A stretch of DNA of 18,027 bases, taken from positions 1-18,027 of the forward strand of contig DTUG01000111.1 of assembly GCA_012964275.1 (NCBI GenBank), read 5' to 3'. The notes below the pieces were generated by a model, which worked only from the letters and a program-made list of their open reading frames with translations, had not been told where the DNA came from and did not search any database. Made by a program: the position numbers and the translations under genes. Source of the DNA: Fidelibacterota bacterium (lineage in GTDB: Bacteria; Fidelibacterota; Marinisomatia; Marinisomatales; UBA1611). Shown one piece after another: positions 14,569 through 18,027 of this stretch. Within the stretch, counting starts at the first letter, position 1. The number at the start of each line of letters is the position of its first letter.

Positions 14569-15815
14569 GTTTTTCTTTCTTTTTTCCTGGCAGCCGGGAA
14601 TAAAATGTTGTTAAGGATCAGCCGGTAACCCGGTGAATTTCGATGCAGTGACAAATCTGTAGGTGGGTCTCCTACAAAATGCTGATAATCTTCCGGATCG
14701 TGCCCACCGTAAAAGGTAAAAGATCCCTTGCCAAAGTTTCCATGGAGATATTTTACCTGTTCTGATGCTGGATCTTCACCCATAATCACCACATGCTTTT
14801 TGATCCGGTTTCGGTGGAACCCCGTTGTCTGCCCCATGAATCCTTTAACAACTGCCGCGTGGTTTTGGGTTAACATTGTGGGTACTGGATCGTATTTTGC
14901 AGAAAATTCGAATAGAGAAAAATAGTCCGCTTCAGCACCCCGGGTGATAGGATTGTGGCTAGGTGGGAAATCAATATTTGAGAATTCATAGATCATGGGA
15001 TCGCTGTATAATTTAAAATCAGTGAATGCCAATGACTTGGAATAATCCAGTTTATTTTGAACTTTGGAATCTATCGGTGATCCATCAAATACTTGGTGAA
15101 CGCCATCTATGTTTTCGAGTGAAAGGGCAATATCATACGAATCCGTTGCAGAACACATAGCGAATATAAATCCACCATTCCCAACATAAGATTTAATTGC
15201 GCGAGAAACCGCCTTTTTTTCTTCATGGACGGAAGGCATTCCTAATTTCTGGGCCATAATTTCAAATTGCATCTTCTGATCTATATACCACTGGGCATTG
15301 TGATAATTGCGGTAAAATTTCCCATATTGTCCAGTAAAATCCTCATGATGCAGATGTAACCAGTCATATTGAAAAAGTTTCTCACTAAGTACTTCCTCAT
15401 CCCATAATGTTTCATAACGAACTTCGGCGTAGGTGAGGGCAAGAGTAACTGCATCATCCCAGGGTTGTTTATTAAGTGGAGTATAAATAGCGATTTTAGG
15501 CGCTTTTTCCAATAAGGCAATATCCATGTTTTCTTGGTCAATGATGGTATAAATATCAATGATTTCATCTGTGATTTGTATGAAAGAAACACCACGAATA
15601 CGACATTCTGCTTGGATGAAAGGATGGTCATCCACTAGGAAAGATCCACCGCGATAATTCAAAAGCCATTCTACGGTTACATTTCGGGTCAAGATATAAT
15701 AAGCAATACCATAGGCTTTTAGATGGTCATTCTGTGCTTGGTCCATTGGGATTAATAACTTTTGACCATCCAATCCGGTTAATATTAGAAATAAGGTTAG
15801 AATAATTTTGGTCAT
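14565..15815 (-). CDS. Secreted protein of the family mis-named 'asparagine synthetase B' (function unknown)
   Basis: A 416-residue protein with an N-terminal signal-like segment (MTKIILTLFLILTGLDGQK, about 1-19), so probably exported. I recognise the family from Bacteroidota-like genomes, where it is often labelled asparagine synthetase B. The sequence does not support that: there is no N-terminal catalytic Cys2 and no PP-loop ATP pyrophosphatase motif. Conserved-looking blocks are LKAYGIAYYIL (32-42), WLLNYRGGSFL (50-60), NKQPWDDAVTLALTYAEV (115-132), DWLHLHHEDFTGQYGKF (151-167), GGFIFAMCSATDS (214-226) and FYGGHDPEDYQ (368-378). Alternating strands with a Cys after a hydrophobic strand (C221) and a late His-x2-Glu (H372, E375) suggest a class-I-amidotransferase-like fold. 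That is inference. It lies between the TPR gene (TAAATG junction) and the GNAT gene (ATGA overlap). Confidence 0.75.
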   Translation of the reverse strand: MTKIILTLFLILTGLDGQKLLIPMDQAQNDHLKAYGIAYYILTRNVTVEWLLNYRGGSFLVDDHPFIQAECRIRGVSFIQITDEIIDIYTIIDQENMDIALLEKAPKIAIYTPLNKQPWDDAVTLALTYAEVRYETLWDEEVLSEKLFQYDWLHLHHEDFTGQYGKFYRNYHNAQWYIDQKMQFEIMAQKLGMPSVHEEKKAVSRAIKSYVGNGGFIFAMCSATDSYDIALSLENIDGVHQVFDGSPIDSKVQNKLDYSKSLAFTDFKLYSDPMIYEFSNIDFPPSHNPITRGAEADYFSLFEFSAKYDPVPTMLTQNHAAVVKGFMGQTTGFHRNRIKKHVVIMGEDPASEQVKYLHGNFGKGSFTFYGGHDPEDYQHFVGDPPTDLSLHRNSPGYRLILNNILFPAARKKERKT

Positions 15816-17684
15816 TTAGCTTTCTGTTTCTTTAAGCTGGCGTATATGATAGCGGATTGGTTCAGAGAATACGGACTGTGGATGTTCATTAATAATGCGG
15901 AGGTAATATTCCAGTGCTTTTCGTCTATCATTATAAATCTGTTCATATATTTGCCCGGAAAGAATAATACCTTTGTCTGCGAGGGGTGTTTTTTCCATAG
16001 CTGGTATCATTTCTAAGGCCAATTCTGGTTGGTTAAGCCTGAGAAGAATCAATGCAAGTCTCAAAGTTACTAGTGGTACAAGTCCGACATTCGGATATGT
16101 ATCAAGAAGATAGCTCAGGTGTTCACCAGCCTCAGATATTTTTTGCTGTCTAAGATATAATTCCGCTCTTAGAAATGCTTCAAAAGCATCTTTTCCCTGA
16201 TGGTTCACCCGCTGGAAATGATAACTTAATATATCCTGGAGTTCCATAACATCATTGAAGGACTTATCCAGAGGAGGAATAGTTGAAATGATGCTATTGA
16301 GCATTGTCAGTGCTGTATCTGGATTACCAGAAAAAAGATGAATTTGTATTAATTTATGTCGAATTACCGCCATTTTTTGCCAATGATACATAGAATCAAG
16401 AAAAGCTATTGCTTCAGCGGCATTTCCTTTGGCCAACAATACATCTCCAATTCGTAAAATGATTCGTTTATACAGGTCCGGTTTTGGTTTTTGGCGAAGG
16501 GCTGTTTTATAAGTCTTTAATGCCTTATCAAAATCCTGCACGATTCGATATTGAATTTCAGCCAGCCTGAAGTGTGCCTCGGCGATCAAAGATGATTTTG
16601 GAAGAGAAACCAATATTGAATCATAAAGGTTAAGGCTTGATTCAAGATGTTTAGGCGAAATGCTGGAATAAACCTGAAAGGGATCTTTAAAAAAAAGATT
16701 GTTATCAAAAAAATAAGGTATAATGTCTCTTTTTTCAATTGGGATAATTTGGTCCTCGAATGTTTTGGCGAGGCCCAATAATGCCTGTCCGGTTGCTTGT
16801 GGACGTAATCTTTGCTGTAAGGCAAATTGATATGCGTCATTTGCTAGAGAATATGACCCTTCTTTGCGAAGATTTTTTGCAAAAGTAAGCCATTTATGAT
16901 CGTCAAAAAACCCTGCCTCAGCCCAAGCAAAATAGGTATCGTAGGCATTAGAGTATTGACGATGTTTAAAGTAATGATCTGCTAAGGTCGGTAGCAAAAT
17001 TTTAGGATGTTGATTACCGGCTTCTGACAGTTTGGTTTCTATTAATTGTTTGGCTTCAGGCTCATCACTCATGGTTAGAATGCGTCTGGATATTGATGCA
17101 CTTTGACGCGGGTTATGCAGTAGGTTCAGTATGTATTCATCAAGAGCACGATCGTACACTCGCCTCGCTTGATAAAAATAGCCCAAATCCTGTGAAAGGA
17201 ATGCCGGGCCAAATTGTTGGCGTCCTTTATTTATTAATAAAGAAATCTCATCATCTAATCCATATTTACCGTAGATGGAGAGTAAGAATCGGTAGTAGGA
17301 TTGGTTTTTCTGGAATGATGTTAACCCCTTTTGCCATACAGCTTTGGCTTCATCAATTTGATCGTTGAGAAAATGAAATTCTCCCAGTTCTACATATAAT
17401 TGAATATCATTAGGGTGATTCAATAAACGAGACCTTAAAAATTGGATACCATCCTGGTATCGTTGACTTTTACGATAAATATTTTTTAGTGAACGGACAA
17501 CCCTATAATTCTCCCGATTATTATTGAATATATCGGTGTAGATAGCAATAGCGCTGTCCCAGTCTCCGCGCCGTTCCAACATTTGGGCCGTTTTAAGGGA
17601 TGCTTTATTCTCTTTCTGAGCTGCAGTTAGGCAACAAAAAATAATCACTGCAGTGATAAGGAATCTATGGGGCAGGTATTCCAT
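15816..17684 (-). CDS. Exported TPR-repeat protein
   Basis: A 622-residue protein beginning with a signal peptide (hydrophobic stretch FLITAVIIFCCLTAA, about 8-22, cut probable before QKENK), followed almost entirely by helical TPR-type repeats. Clear units include RRGDWDSAIAIYTDIFNN (38-55), YRKSQRYQDGIQFLRSRLL (70-88), and later FDKALKTYKTALRQKPKP and GNAAEAIAFLDSMYHW. The Cys pair in the hydrophobic segment does not make a convincing lipobox, so a periplasmic location is more likely than a lipoprotein. TPR arrays mediate protein-protein contacts, and no enzymatic motif is visible. The start ATG lies inside the preceding gene (20-bp overlap, 17665-17684) and the stop abuts the next start. 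So it should be made together with the DUF4175-like and 'AsnB-like' proteins. Confidence 0.88.
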   Translation of the reverse strand: MEYLPHRFLITAVIIFCCLTAAQKENKASLKTAQMLERRGDWDSAIAIYTDIFNNNRENYRVVRSLKNIYRKSQRYQDGIQFLRSRLLNHPNDIQLYVELGEFHFLNDQIDEAKAVWQKGLTSFQKNQSYYRFLLSIYGKYGLDDEISLLINKGRQQFGPAFLSQDLGYFYQARRVYDRALDEYILNLLHNPRQSASISRRILTMSDEPEAKQLIETKLSEAGNQHPKILLPTLADHYFKHRQYSNAYDTYFAWAEAGFFDDHKWLTFAKNLRKEGSYSLANDAYQFALQQRLRPQATGQALLGLAKTFEDQIIPIEKRDIIPYFFDNNLFFKDPFQVYSSISPKHLESSLNLYDSILVSLPKSSLIAEAHFRLAEIQYRIVQDFDKALKTYKTALRQKPKPDLYKRIILRIGDVLLAKGNAAEAIAFLDSMYHWQKMAVIRHKLIQIHLFSGNPDTALTMLNSIISTIPPLDKSFNDVMELQDILSYHFQRVNHQGKDAFEAFLRAELYLRQQKISEAGEHLSYLLDTYPNVGLVPLVTLRLALILLRLNQPELALEMIPAMEKTPLADKGIILSGQIYEQIYNDRRKALEYYLRIINEHPQSVFSEPIRYHIRQLKETES

Positions 17685-18027
17685 CGGTTTGCTCGGGTAG
17701 TTTTACTTCCAATTGGCTCATGGCGTTGAAATAACGTTTGATCATTATCTGATATTCACGAGAATAACCGGCATTCAGGGAACGATTCATTGCGTCTAAA
17801 GCCAAGTTCTTACGCTGGCCAAGGTCAGCAGGTAAGCCTCCCGGTCCGATAAACTCCATGGATAAACCTGCAGTGGTTGAAGTTCGCTCATCTTTATAGC
17901 CTCTTTGCGTAAGTGATGTTTGGCTGTCCAGCATTCTGGAAAGAATTCTCTGCTGACGATCTTGCGTTTTTCTAGTAAAACGATTTCGCTGCAAATCAGC
18001 TATAACCTCCTCAATATCTTTTGATAT
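17665..18027 (-). CDS. C-terminal end of a DUF4175-like protein (5' end outside the window)
   Basis: The minus-strand frame is open to the right edge (18027) and ends at TAG 17667-17665, giving 120 visible residues. An internal TTG at 17994 could be read as a start, but the frame continues upstream without a stop, so I treat it as a partial gene. The fragment is soluble and charged. It has RKTQDRQQRILSRMLDSQTS followed by LTQRGYKDER, a disordered linker, then FIGPGGLPADLGQR and GYSREYQIMIKRYFNAMSQ. These blocks resemble the C-termini of large DUF4175-type membrane/coiled-coil proteins as I remember them. A profile search would decide. The last 20 bp overlap the TPR gene. This is the only intact gene in the window that ends in TAG. 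Confidence 0.6.
   Translation of the reverse strand: MSKDIEEVIADLQRNRFTRKTQDRQQRILSRMLDSQTSLTQRGYKDERTSTTAGLSMEFIGPGGLPADLGQRKNLALDAMNRSLNAGYSREYQIMIKRYFNAMSQLEVKLPEQTDGIPAP

Noticed and set aside
14565..15815. Genuine asparagine synthetase B
   Set aside because: There is no N-terminal Cys nucleophile, no ATP-PPase motif, a signal-like N-terminus, and only 416 residues against about 550 or more for AsnB.
1..18027. CRISPR arrays, insertion sequences, tRNAs, phage or toxin-antitoxin genes
   Set aside because: No repeated spacer-like pattern, transposase, integrase, tRNA-like cloverleaf or small paired toxin/antitoxin frames were seen. MazG here is the housekeeping pyrophosphohydrolase and is not accompanied by MazEF.

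Overview
This window (about 40% GC by eye) is a compact, gene-dense stretch of a bacterial chromosome. It has housekeeping content, short gaps and no sign of a mobile element, CRISPR array or tRNA. The best guess is a member of the FCB group, possibly Marinimicrobia/SAR406. The basis is a YbeY whose third metal-ligand position reads GYKD instead of GYDH, a secreted protein of the family usually mislabelled 'asparagine synthetase B' in Bacteroidota-like genomes, a DUF4175-like C-terminal tail, and a PgpH-type 7TM-HD protein. The assignment comes from family recognition alone and is not proven.

Layout. (1) 1-1046, minus strand: a PAS domain fused to a UbiA-type prenyltransferase, running off the left edge. 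(2) 1214-2527, plus: mtaB (tRNA ms2t6A37 methylthiotransferase), convergent with gcvP (2539-5367, minus; glycine cleavage P-protein). (3) 5486-5695, plus: a small unknown protein, followed by a strong intrinsic terminator at 5857-5884. (4) 5903-13505, plus: a long co-directional block of COG1579 zinc-ribbon protein, rnpB (RNase P RNA), recJ, acyl-CoA dehydrogenase, pgpH (c-di-AMP phosphodiesterase), ybeY and mazG. The gaps are 25-40 bp, or the genes touch or overlap. (5) 18027-13711, minus: an apparently coupled operon of a DUF4175-like protein (C-terminal end only), a TPR protein, the secreted 'AsnB-like' protein, a GNAT acetyltransferase and yjbQ. It converges on mazG.

How the genes fit together. 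The central block is largely nucleic-acid and nucleotide housekeeping: tRNA 5'-end maturation, single-strand DNA exonuclease, c-di-AMP turnover, rRNA maturation and NTP clean-up, with an acyl-CoA dehydrogenase inserted and translationally coupled to pgpH. The minus-strand operon at the right encodes envelope or secreted proteins followed by two small cytoplasmic enzymes.

Points of most interest are the PAS-UbiA fusion, a recJ gene interrupted by a single in-frame TAG that lies inside a perfect 10-bp tandem repeat, rnpB packed between two genes with its own candidate promoter and a 20-bp perfect palindrome in its leader, a metal-ligand substitution (Asp to Glu) in PgpH, and the secreted family of unknown function. 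I saw no convincing new defence or mobile system.
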